DNA of 64,000 bases from Mycolicibacterium sp. P9-64. Lineage in GTDB: Bacteria > Actinomycetota > Actinomycetes > Mycobacteriales > Mycobacteriaceae. Positions 34,797 through 42,547 of this stretch are shown here, piece by piece. Position numbers and translations under genes: made by a program. Under the pieces are notes generated by a model, which had not been told where the DNA came from, searched no databases, and saw only the letters and a program-made list of their open reading frames with translations. Numbering within the stretch: the first letter of the stretch is position 1; each line of letters begins with the position of its first letter. The stretch lies in NCBI RefSeq assembly GCF_008329605.1, contig NZ_NPKO01000012.1, forward strand, positions 62,001-126,000. The letters run 5' to 3'.

Positions 34797-35252
34797 CTAG
34801 GCGCAGCCGCTACCGTACGAACCCGATACCGTGCCGTAGGGCCCAATTCGCAAGGTGACGCCAAGGACACAAGCTTCGAAGTTGAGGTTTTGGGTGAACC
34901 AGCTATAGAGCGGCTGAAGGAAGCCGGGGATCAGGGCCAGCGGATAGAACTGGAAGACCGTGGTCTGCGTCGGCGGAGTCGGGTTGGGAGTGCCGAACCA
35001 CCACAACCCATTCTGCAAGATGTTGGGGGGCGGTCCGAATACAAGCTGTGCCGAACTACCCGCGAATGGCGAGACGGTAGTAGTGCAGTCGACCGTACTG
35101 CTCAAGTCACATATGGACGAGCCGATGCCGGCCATCGGTAGGGGCGCAACGGGATCGGCGTGAGCCACCGCCACGGGCGTGAAGGCTGCGGCGGCGGCGA
35201 TCGCGCAAGCTGCAGTCCCGGCGCTAAACCTTGTACGAATCGCGGTCATCAT
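34797..35252 (-). CDS. Small secreted protein, unknown function
   Basis: 151 residues with a clear signal peptide (GTAACAIAAAAAFTPVAVAHA, then DPVAP). The mature chain is rich in Pro, Thr and Phe, with a central NGLWWFGTPNPTPPTQTTV segment and four cysteines (ICDLSSTVDC, EACVLG and the penultimate residue). No domain recognised. It lies downstream of LAL2 and of box 3 in the same orientation, mirroring the secreted protein at 10583. Confidence 0.7.
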   Translation of the reverse strand: MMTAIRTRFSAGTAACAIAAAAAFTPVAVAHADPVAPLPMAGIGSSICDLSSTVDCTTTVSPFAGSSAQLVFGPPPNILQNGLWWFGTPNPTPPTQTTVFQFYPLALIPGFLQPLYSWFTQNLNFEACVLGVTLRIGPYGTVSGSYGSGCA

Positions 35253-35363
35253 TCCCCCAGCCGTTCATCACCGGACCTGTCCGCTCGATTCGCAGACCCT
35301 GGGCCACACTGCCGGTCCTCCGACAGCTTCTATATATGAACCGTAGTGATTCATGGCGTCGTC

Positions 35364-35403
35364 GGAATCGGGCGTTTGCCTATGCTTTGCAGCCCCCCGC
35401 CCC
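35364..35403 (-). promoter_or_regulatory. Conserved box, copy 3
   Basis: On the - strand it reads GGGGCGGGGGGCTGC, AAAGCA, TAGGCAAAC, GCCCGATTCC. The arms GGGCG (35402-35398) and CGCCC (35374-35370) are exact complements around 23 bases. It ends 111 bases before the start codon of the secreted protein at 35252. Confidence 0.65.
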
Positions 35404-35498
35404 TATTTGGGTGCGGTGACGAGCCCAGTGGAACTGCCAAGCACGTTCGACGGACGCGGTTGATCGAGGCCACCAGCAGGCCTCGCCCGGCCATCCGT

Positions 35499-38291
35499 CT
35501 AGGTGTCAACTCCGCCGGAATCGACTGCGCTGTTTCGTCGCTCTTGCTGACCGACTGCCCGGCCGAGTTCGGCTCGGGTGTGGATGTTGAGCTTGCGGTA
35601 GATGCGAGCCAACTTCGCTTCGACGGTTTTCGGGCTGACGAACACCGCGGCACCGATATCGCGGTTGGTCAACCCGGCGGCCGCCAGTTCTGCGACGCGT
35701 TGTTCCGAGGGAGTCAGCAATGTCGTTTGGGGCGCGCTCACTCTGATGCGTGCCAGCTCATTGCGGGCCCGGTTTGACCACAACGCCGTCTTCATCTCTT
35801 CGAACGTGGCCAGCGCTTCGGTCAATGTGGCTGTGGCGGTTTCTCTTTGGCGCTGACGGCGTTGGAGTTGGCCGAGCAGTAGCTGTGTGCGGGCGCGTTC
35901 GAACGGCATGGGCAACCGACGATGGGCGGCCATCGCCTGCTGCGCCATCTGAGTCGCCGCCTTCACGTCGCCCTGGGCGGCTAACATCATGCTTCGGCAG
36001 CGGGCCGCCATCGCCAGCATCCAGGCCCTGTCGAGCAGCGTGCCGTGATCGACCAACGCATTGATCATCGGTTCGGCGTCCGTGAGGCGACCGAGCGCGA
36101 TCATTGCCTCGATCGCATCAGGCAGGAACGCCGCATTGACGATCTCGATGCCCGGCAACGTCGCGAACCGTTCTACTAGAGGCTGCAGGGTCGTCAGTGC
36201 GGCGGCACTGTTGCCCAACGAAACCTCGAGAAACCCCAAGCTCATGACTGCCTGATCAGCCAGCCGTGGTGAACCGCAGAGACTGGCCCTCTCGATGACG
36301 GCACCAGCAAGAGAACGAGCTTCCTGCTCGCGTCCGGCGTATGCGGCGACGACCGCTCCGATGGCATCGGCGATGACGAAGGCATCACCGCCGAGCTGTT
36401 CGGCCCGTTCCATCGCATCCGTGGCGGTGCGTGCGGCTTCGGGGAAGGCTCCCCGCCAAACGTCGATCAATGTGGCATGCAGATCGATGAACATCAAGTG
36501 GCCGTCCTCGCCACGTTCAATACAGCGACTCCGAACAACGGACAGTTGTGCGCGGGCTTCATCCAGTCGGCCAGTCCACGCGAGCACGAGGGCGTTGACC
36601 GTGCTGGCGTCGAGGGGATCTGGGACATCGGCGTCATGGTCCTCGAGTTCAAGTGCGCGCTCGAGCCTCGGCTCGTCAACGCCTTGCCCACAAACGAAGT
36701 TGACCATTACCCACATGGCGCACGCCTGACTGCTCATGGCGGGCATCTCGAGTTCCTCGGTCAGCTTCACCGCTTGGCTCGCGTTGTCGAACGACATGTC
36801 GTACTCGGCGGTATTGAGCTGGGCGAACGACAACAGGATAAGAGTCTGCGCGAGCAGACTCGGTTCGCTCCTTGCATCCTCCAACACTCCGTGCAGCATT
36901 TCAGCGGCCTGCGCAAAACTGTTGTGGTACATGCATATTTCGGCAAGCAGACCCACCGCGGTAGCCCGCAGGGGACCGGGTTCCAGCGCTCGGACCAAGG
37001 GCTCGAGGAGTGTGCGAGCGTGTCCGTAGTTTCCCGCATGGAAGTGGTATCTGGACGAGCGGATTCGGCGAAGCGGCGTGTCACCGCCGAGGCCGAGCGC
37101 GAGGTCGACCAACTCGGCGGCCGCGGCCGAAGCGCCCCGCGCCCGTGCGGCTTCCGCGGCAGCGTCGAGCGCCTCGAGGGTTGCCGGGTCCTCGCTGGTA
37201 GTGGCAAGTGCGAGGTGTCGGGCCTTGACCTCGGGCAGCGCCTCGACCTCCGCCAGCGCCCGATGCATCTTTCGGCGTCGTGACGGGCGGGCATCGGTGT
37301 AAAGGCCATGGGCGAGCAGCGGGTGTGCGAAGCGCACCCGGTTGCCTTCGATACCGACGATGCCTCGGCTCTCGGCCGCTTCCAGCAGTGCGCCGGTTTC
37401 GGTGGCGGTCAAACCCATCGCCCTGGCCAGCAGGTCGACAGTCGGATCCGTGACACAAGCCGCGGCCAGCAGCACGCCTCGAACGTCGTCGTCGATATCG
37501 CCGATCCGGGAACGCACCATGTCAGCCAGCGTGCGAGGCAGCTCCTGCTCGGTGGTCGGTGATGGATCGTCCACCGCTTGCGCGAGCGCCAGTGCGTAAA
37601 AGGGATTGCCCTGGGAGAGCGCGGTGATGCGCACCATCATCGGGCGCGGAAGCGGGCTACCCAACCGGTCTGAAACGAGCGCCTGAAGCCCGCCCGGGCC
37701 CAAGGGGCCCAAACCGATACGACGGATGTCGTTCTTTGTGCCCACACGCAGCCAGGCCCTCGCAGACGGGCGCGCCGGTTCAAGGCGCTCGGTGACGAGC
37801 ACTCCCACCCGAGCCTTGAATCTGCGCGCCGCAAAGGCGACTACCGCTCTGCTGGACGCGTCGAGCCATTGCACATCGTCGATTGCCAGTAGCACCGGCG
37901 CATCGGTGGCCAGCATCCCCATGATCGCAAGGAAGGCGGCCGCGACCGTCCTTCGGTCGGTTTCGGGACCTTCGTCGCCGCTGCGCAGCAGTACTCGGTC
38001 GATCGCGACCCGCTGTAAGTCCGGCAATCGGGCCAAGTTGGATGAGTCGACATCGCTCAGCAGGTCCGCCACCGTCGCATAGCCCATAGCCGATTCAGCC
38101 TGTCCCGCCTGTGCAGACAGCACGCGATACCCGCGTTCGCGCGCCTGCTCCGTGGCGGCGGACCATAAGGTCGTCTTGCCGATGCCGGCTTCGCCCTCGA
38201 TGGTGAGGCCTGATGGGTACACGCAGACTGACGTCAAGAAGTCGGCGAGTGCGCGCAATTCCGTCGTCCGGCACAGTAGTTGTTGAGACAC
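35499..38291 (-). CDS. Large ATP-binding LuxR-family regulator (LAL type), copy 2
   Basis: 930 residues. Walker A GEAGIGKTT at about 33-41; Walker B VLLAIDDVQWLDASSRAVV; long helical repeats; LuxR helix-turn-helix at the end (LTPSEQRVAELAAAGLTNRDIGAAVFVSPKTVEAKLARIYRKL). Very similar in length and block order to LAL1, so the two are duplicates that have diverged mainly in the ligand-sensing middle. ATG 38291 opens with MSQQLLCRTTELRAL. Probably a regulator of the adjacent EPS genes (inference from position). Confidence 0.93.
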   Translation of the reverse strand: MSQQLLCRTTELRALADFLTSVCVYPSGLTIEGEAGIGKTTLWSAATEQARERGYRVLSAQAGQAESAMGYATVADLLSDVDSSNLARLPDLQRVAIDRVLLRSGDEGPETDRRTVAAAFLAIMGMLATDAPVLLAIDDVQWLDASSRAVVAFAARRFKARVGVLVTERLEPARPSARAWLRVGTKNDIRRIGLGPLGPGGLQALVSDRLGSPLPRPMMVRITALSQGNPFYALALAQAVDDPSPTTEQELPRTLADMVRSRIGDIDDDVRGVLLAAACVTDPTVDLLARAMGLTATETGALLEAAESRGIVGIEGNRVRFAHPLLAHGLYTDARPSRRRKMHRALAEVEALPEVKARHLALATTSEDPATLEALDAAAEAARARGASAAAAELVDLALGLGGDTPLRRIRSSRYHFHAGNYGHARTLLEPLVRALEPGPLRATAVGLLAEICMYHNSFAQAAEMLHGVLEDARSEPSLLAQTLILLSFAQLNTAEYDMSFDNASQAVKLTEELEMPAMSSQACAMWVMVNFVCGQGVDEPRLERALELEDHDADVPDPLDASTVNALVLAWTGRLDEARAQLSVVRSRCIERGEDGHLMFIDLHATLIDVWRGAFPEAARTATDAMERAEQLGGDAFVIADAIGAVVAAYAGREQEARSLAGAVIERASLCGSPRLADQAVMSLGFLEVSLGNSAAALTTLQPLVERFATLPGIEIVNAAFLPDAIEAMIALGRLTDAEPMINALVDHGTLLDRAWMLAMAARCRSMMLAAQGDVKAATQMAQQAMAAHRRLPMPFERARTQLLLGQLQRRQRQRETATATLTEALATFEEMKTALWSNRARNELARIRVSAPQTTLLTPSEQRVAELAAAGLTNRDIGAAVFVSPKTVEAKLARIYRKLNIHTRAELGRAVGQQERRNSAVDSGGVDT

Positions 38292-38670
38292 TGTTCATCA
38301 TTGCATTTCGCACAGCGACCTGACAGCGGAATGTGATTAATCGGTCATCTGCGTTCTTCGAGGGTTCCGTTCGCAAACAAAGTCTGCAGCTGATAATGCC
38401 TTATGGCAAATTCTTGAAAACGGAACGATACATATGAAGCAAATTGCTTCGGCTGCCTCGCGCAGATCAGTTCATCAACGTAAGCCGACGATAAGCCGAG
38501 ATTGACGCCACCGTAGATGTTATACATACGAATTATAGCAATGATCTTGAATGTCTAATTGGGCCAGCACAGCAAATTATTAGGCCAACACTTACGGGTC
38601 AATCATGCAAGTGGTATGAAACACGGAAGGGCAACCGAATTATGTCCGCCCGCGTAGCGCGGACCGCGGG
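38292..38670. other. AT-rich gene-free gap at the right edge of the EPS island
   Basis: 379 bases of visibly lower GC than any coding region nearby (for example GTTATACATACGAATTATAG at 38519-38538). A 60-codon open frame at 38345-38527 on - has no ribosome binding site or recognisable domain. Possible roles are a promoter region for LAL2, a nucleoid-protein silencing site or a scar of transfer. Confidence 0.55.
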
Positions 38671-39891
38671 TCAACATTGCCCGCACTCAGCCAACCGGCG
38701 CTGTAGGAATTCGCGAGCGGGCGACGACCCATTGTGATTCAATGCGATCTGATACCACCGCGCGGCCTCGGGCAGACGCCCCGAACGTCGGAGCAGATCG
38801 GCCCGGATCGTGGCCACCGTGCCCGAGCGCGCCAGCCGCGGATCGTCGGCAACATCGTCCAGCGCGGACAGTCCTACCTCGAAACCAGAGCGAAAACCCA
38901 CGGCGAGCGCGCGATTGGCCCGGGCGACAGGTGAGTCGGCGATCTCGATGAGCCGGTCGTAAGCGGCGCAGATGGTGGCCCAGTCCGTTTTCTCCCAACT
39001 GGGTGCCGTTGCGTGCAGGGCCGCGATCACGGCCTGGGGGAGATACGGACCGCCCGCACCCGCCGCCAACCGCAATCGGTCGAGACCGCGGGTGATCCGG
39101 CCGCGATCCCACCGGGTGCGGTCCTGTTCGTCGAGCGGAACCAGTGCGCCGTCGTCGTCCACCCGCGTGGCTCGGCGCGAATCGTGCAGCAGCACCAACG
39201 CCGCCAATGCCTGCCCGTCGCGTGAGTCGGGCATCAACGAGCACAGCTCGGCGGCCAGCCGGACACCCTCGTCGCACAACTCGTCGCGGATCGCCGACGG
39301 ACCCGCCGTCGACCAGTACCCCTCGGTGAACACCGAGTAGATGCACGCGAGCACGTGCGGGGTCCGCTCCGGCAGCAGCTCGGCTGGGGGCACCCGCAGT
39401 GGGATGTTCGCCCCGCGGATCTTGTTCTTGGCCCGCGTGATTCGCTGGCCGACCGCGGCCTCGGATTGCAGCAGCGCCCTGGCGATTTCGCCGACGGTTA
39501 GCCCTGAGATCAACCGTAGGGTGAGCGCCAACTGCGACGAGCGATCCAGCGCCGGATGCGCGCACGTGAACATCATCCGCAACTCGTCGTCGCGCACGGG
39601 ATGTACTGCGACTCCCTCGATCTGGGCCCACCGATCCTCGGTCACCGCGGCCAGTTCCCTTCCCGTCCTGGCCGATTCACGGCGCAAGCGGTCGAGTGCC
39701 CGATTGCGGGCCACGGTCAGGACCCATCCGCCGGGGTTGTTGGGCACGCCGTCGCGCGGCCAGGATCGCAACGCTTCGGCGAACGCCTCCTGGACGGCGT
39801 CCTCGGCCACGGTGAGATCACCCGACCAGCGGGCAAGTGCCGCCACTGCCGGGCCCCACTCGCGCCGAAAGACGCCGTCCAAGTTGGTCAT
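38671..39891 (-). CDS. ECF sigma factor, ECF42-like, with C-terminal extension
   Basis: 406 residues. Sigma-70 region 2 is seen as TVAEDAVQEAFAEALRSWPRDG and region 4 as LTLRLISGLTVGEIARALLQSEAAVGQRI. The long C-terminal helical extension (PERTPHVLACIYSVFTEGYW, then TPR-like parts) is the mark of the ECF42 class. These lack an anti-sigma factor and are encoded next to DGPF/YCII proteins, as here. ATG 39891 is ten bases after the stop of the YCII gene, so both are cotranscribed. Confidence 0.92.
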   Translation of the reverse strand: MTNLDGVFRREWGPAVAALARWSGDLTVAEDAVQEAFAEALRSWPRDGVPNNPGGWVLTVARNRALDRLRRESARTGRELAAVTEDRWAQIEGVAVHPVRDDELRMMFTCAHPALDRSSQLALTLRLISGLTVGEIARALLQSEAAVGQRITRAKNKIRGANIPLRVPPAELLPERTPHVLACIYSVFTEGYWSTAGPSAIRDELCDEGVRLAAELCSLMPDSRDGQALAALVLLHDSRRATRVDDDGALVPLDEQDRTRWDRGRITRGLDRLRLAAGAGGPYLPQAVIAALHATAPSWEKTDWATICAAYDRLIEIADSPVARANRALAVGFRSGFEVGLSALDDVADDPRLARSGTVATIRADLLRRSGRLPEAARWYQIALNHNGSSPAREFLQRRLAECGQC

Positions 39892-39901
39892 TCAGCGGCG
39901 G

Positions 39902-40606
39902 TTACAGCCCGGACACGCCGGCCAGCTGGCGCAACTCCACCGTCGTGGCGGGGACCATGGATGCCAGTTTCACCGCCTCGTCGCGGTCGGCGGCCGACAG
40001 TACGTAGAAGCCGGTGGCGATCTCGGCGCCTTCCGGGTACGGCCCGTCGGTCAACAGCACCTTGCCGTCGCGGACGCGCACCGTGGTTGCCGTTGCCGGC
40101 TCGTTTAGCGCCGCGCCGCCGACGATGTGATCGCCTGCAGCAGCGGCAAACTCGCCGTGGCGCGCCGCTTCCGCCTGCCACTCCGGTGTGCCAGGGGTAT
40201 TGGCAGATGCGGGTGGTTCCAGCAGCAGTGCCAGCCACTCGGCGCCGGGGCGCGACCAATCGGCATCGACCGTGTGGTAGATCGGTCGGACCTCGATCGC
40301 GCCTCGTTGGGCGGCGGGGATGTCGCGGGCAAGCGCGAGAGCGTCGTCGAGGTTGTCGGCTTCGAACACGTAGTAGCCGCCCGCGACCTCGGAGCCCTCT
40401 GCGAAGGGGCCATCGGTGACCGTCGGTGCATCCGGGCCGCCTGTGATCCGGACACCGGCGGCCGACGGCAGCAGTGCGTCGCCGGCGCGGATCGCGGATC
40501 CCGCCTTGGCGTGGAAGTCCTGATACGCGGTCATCTCGGCGGCCCGCCCCTCGGGGTTGGGAGGCGAGGTGGACTCGGGGCCGAGCAGCAGCGCAAGGTA
40601 TTGCAT
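39902..40606 (-). CDS. Two-domain YCII/DGPF protein
   Basis: 234 residues made of two similar YCII-like halves, each with the DGPF-type motif (TDGPFAEGSEVAGGYYVFEA in the first, TDGPYPEGAEIATGFYVL in the second). ATG 40606 is preceded by GGAAGG with seven bases spacing. YCII proteins have a ferredoxin-like fold; in ECF42 systems they are the standard target or partner of the sigma factor. Most partners have a single domain, so this is a tandem fusion. Confidence 0.88.
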   Translation of the reverse strand: MQYLALLLGPESTSPPNPEGRAAEMTAYQDFHAKAGSAIRAGDALLPSAAGVRITGGPDAPTVTDGPFAEGSEVAGGYYVFEADNLDDALALARDIPAAQRGAIEVRPIYHTVDADWSRPGAEWLALLLEPPASANTPGTPEWQAEAARHGEFAAAAGDHIVGGAALNEPATATTVRVRDGKVLLTDGPYPEGAEIATGFYVLSAADRDEAVKLASMVPATTVELRQLAGVSGL

Positions 40607-40760
40607 GTCGTGACCTTCCGGTAGTGAGCGGAACCCTGCGTTCCACTCTCTACCGGTTCGACGAACGGCACAGCGCGAATCCGACAGCCGTCGACAAATT
40701 CTCGTGGACGAGTTCGCGGTTCCGCCGTCGCCTCGTGGATCCTCGTGTGATCTTTTACTC

Positions 40761-42491
40761 ATGCGTAAATCCGCGAGGACGTTCGTCCACATCGTCGTGT
40801 CACTGATTGCATCGGTGGCCCTCGGCATCGCATCGGCGTTCACCGCCGCGTTTGCCTTCGGTGCCACCGCGTTGATCGTGCCGGGCACCGGCACGCCGAA
40901 CGCCACCAACGTCGGTCAATACATGGAGAACGCCCGTGACTACTACATGGGTGGGACGGCGTGCGCGAATGGTGGCTGCACGGACGCCGACCTGCACAGC
41001 GTCGTCTACCCGGCGTCGTTCTATCCGTTGTCGTTCATTCCGCACTGGTGCGATACCAACTGCCAGAAGTGGGACGTCTCGGTTCAGCAGGGCGTCGACG
41101 ATTTGAACACGAAGCTGATGAACGCATTGGCCGACCCCAACGAGCACGTCGTGATCTTCGGCTACTCGCAGGGCGGCGCGGTGGTGTCCAACGAGTTGAG
41201 CGCTCTGAAGGACACGCTGACCGCCGAGCAGAAGGCGCGCATCGAGATGGTCCAGATCGGCAGCATCGACAACCCCGTCGGTGGGTTGTGGACACTGCTC
41301 GGATTCCTCGGCCACGTCCCGTTCCTCGACGTGACGACGGGCCTCCCGACGCCGACTGACTCCGGCATTCCGTTCACCTCCATCGTCTTCCAGTACGACG
41401 GCGTCAGCAATTCGCCGATCGCGTGGGGCAACCTGCTCGCGGTTGCCAATGCGTTCGCGGGGTTCGCCGAGATTCACGGGACGTATCTCGATCCCAACCA
41501 GAACGGCGGGTTCACCGGTCTGCCCAACGGCTACACCGAGGACGAACTGCACGCCGCGTTGGCAGACCCGGCCAACATCAAGTACGACGACTACGGCAAC
41601 AAGTACGTGACGGTGCCGACCAAGGTGCTGCCGCTCGCGTCGCTGATCCTCGGACTGGCCTCGAGTACGGGGACCACTCAGATCGTGAAGCCCTTCGTCG
41701 ATCTGCTGTCGCCGTTGGCCAGGGTGCTCATCGACCTCGCCTATGACCCGAACGCGAATCCCGGTGTCCCGCAGGGTCTGACGATCCTGCCGATCGCGCA
41801 ACTCAATCCGATCAAGCTGGTGTTCGATCTGGCTGCTGCGACGGTGCAGGGCGTCCAGGCCTTCCTCAACGACCTCGGCTTGGGCGGTTTGGTGGCCCCG
41901 CTGGCACCCGCGACCGCGCCGGTGACGACCTCGACGCTGGCCGCCAGGACGATCGCCCCGCAGGCGGACGTCACGGCTGCCGACGAGTCGGCGGGTCTGG
42001 CCAGCGTGACGGAGTTGGCGTCGGCGAAGAAGTCGACTCCTGCCGAGACTGAGACCGCCGCGGTCGATGGCACGGCCGCCGCCCCAGCCACGGGTGCGGA
42101 GGCCACTCCCGTGACGGAGCCCGCGTCGACCGAGACGACCAAGCCCGAGGAGACGACCGCACCGACGGAGACGACCGCACCGACGGAGACGACCAAGCCG
42201 ACGGAGACCACGAAGCCGGAGGAGACGACCAAGCCGACGGAGACCAAGCCCGACGAGATGACGAAGCCGACGGAGACCAAGCCCGACGAGACGACGAAGC
42301 CGTCGGACACCAAGCCGTCGGACACGAAGCCCTCCGACACGAAGCCCGCCGACACCAAGCCCGCCGACACCAAGCCCTCCGACACGAAGCCCTCCGACAC
42401 CAAGCCGTCGGACACGAAGCCCTCCGACAAGCCCTCGGACGGCGCCGACAAGAAGGACACCAGCGACGCCGGCTCGAAGGCGGCCGCCTAA
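40761..42491 (+). CDS. Secreted PE-PPE-domain hydrolase with repetitive C-terminal tail
   Basis: 576 residues from ATG 40761. A signal peptide/anchor (VSLIASVALGIASAFTAAFAF) is followed by a PE-PPE domain, a serine hydrolase fold: ALIVPGTGTPNATNVGQY, the nucleophile elbow VIFGYSQGGAVVSNEL and later DPN. Known members are cell-wall esterases in mycobacteria. No PE or PPE N-terminal module is present. From about residue 455 the protein becomes a Pro/Thr/Lys/Asp repeat tail (ETTKP, then SDTKP and ADTKP units), likely a cell-wall-spanning spacer. The ribosome binding site is weak. Confidence 0.87.
   Translation: MRKSARTFVHIVVSLIASVALGIASAFTAAFAFGATALIVPGTGTPNATNVGQYMENARDYYMGGTACANGGCTDADLHSVVYPASFYPLSFIPHWCDTNCQKWDVSVQQGVDDLNTKLMNALADPNEHVVIFGYSQGGAVVSNELSALKDTLTAEQKARIEMVQIGSIDNPVGGLWTLLGFLGHVPFLDVTTGLPTPTDSGIPFTSIVFQYDGVSNSPIAWGNLLAVANAFAGFAEIHGTYLDPNQNGGFTGLPNGYTEDELHAALADPANIKYDDYGNKYVTVPTKVLPLASLILGLASSTGTTQIVKPFVDLLSPLARVLIDLAYDPNANPGVPQGLTILPIAQLNPIKLVFDLAAATVQGVQAFLNDLGLGGLVAPLAPATAPVTTSTLAARTIAPQADVTAADESAGLASVTELASAKKSTPAETETAAVDGTAAAPATGAEATPVTEPASTETTKPEETTAPTETTAPTETTKPTETTKPEETTKPTETKPDEMTKPTETKPDETTKPSDTKPSDTKPSDTKPADTKPADTKPSDTKPSDTKPSDTKPSDKPSDGADKKDTSDAGSKAAA
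42130..42438 (+). repeat. Coding tandem repeats (TETTKP / SDTKP)
   Basis: An 18-base or 15-base unit is repeated imperfectly. First come TETTAP and TETTKP/EETTKP units, then TETKPDE units, then about nine units of SDTKP or ADTKP. All are in frame. Unit number may vary between strains by slippage. Confidence 0.85.
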
Positions 42492-42498
42492 CGCAAGA

Positions 42499-42529
42499 CG
42501 CCCAACGTGCGCACGGCGCACGTTGGGCG
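42499..42529. terminator. Perfect 14-bp hairpin between convergent genes
   Basis: CGCCCAACGTGCGC (42499-42512) and its exact complement (42516-42529) enclose a three-base loop. It lies between the PE-PPE gene (+) and the mmaA4-like gene (-), so it can end both transcripts. No U-tract, as is usual in mycobacteria. Confidence 0.75.
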
Positions 42530-42547
42530 AATCGGGTTGTCGTGCGG

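Noticed and set aside
7402..38291. Insertion sequences or integrase that could have brought in the island
   Set aside because: No transposase, integrase or terminal inverted repeats found in any frame; tRNA-Trp at 1737 has no visible duplicated 3' end at the island edge.
38345..38527. 60-codon open frame in the AT-rich gap
   Set aside because: No ribosome binding site, no recognisable domain, and AT-rich DNA with codon use unlike genes nearby.
42130..42438. Regular repeats that could suggest a CRISPR array
   Set aside because: Units are 15-18 bases without spacers, stay in frame and encode TETTKP/SDTKP peptides.
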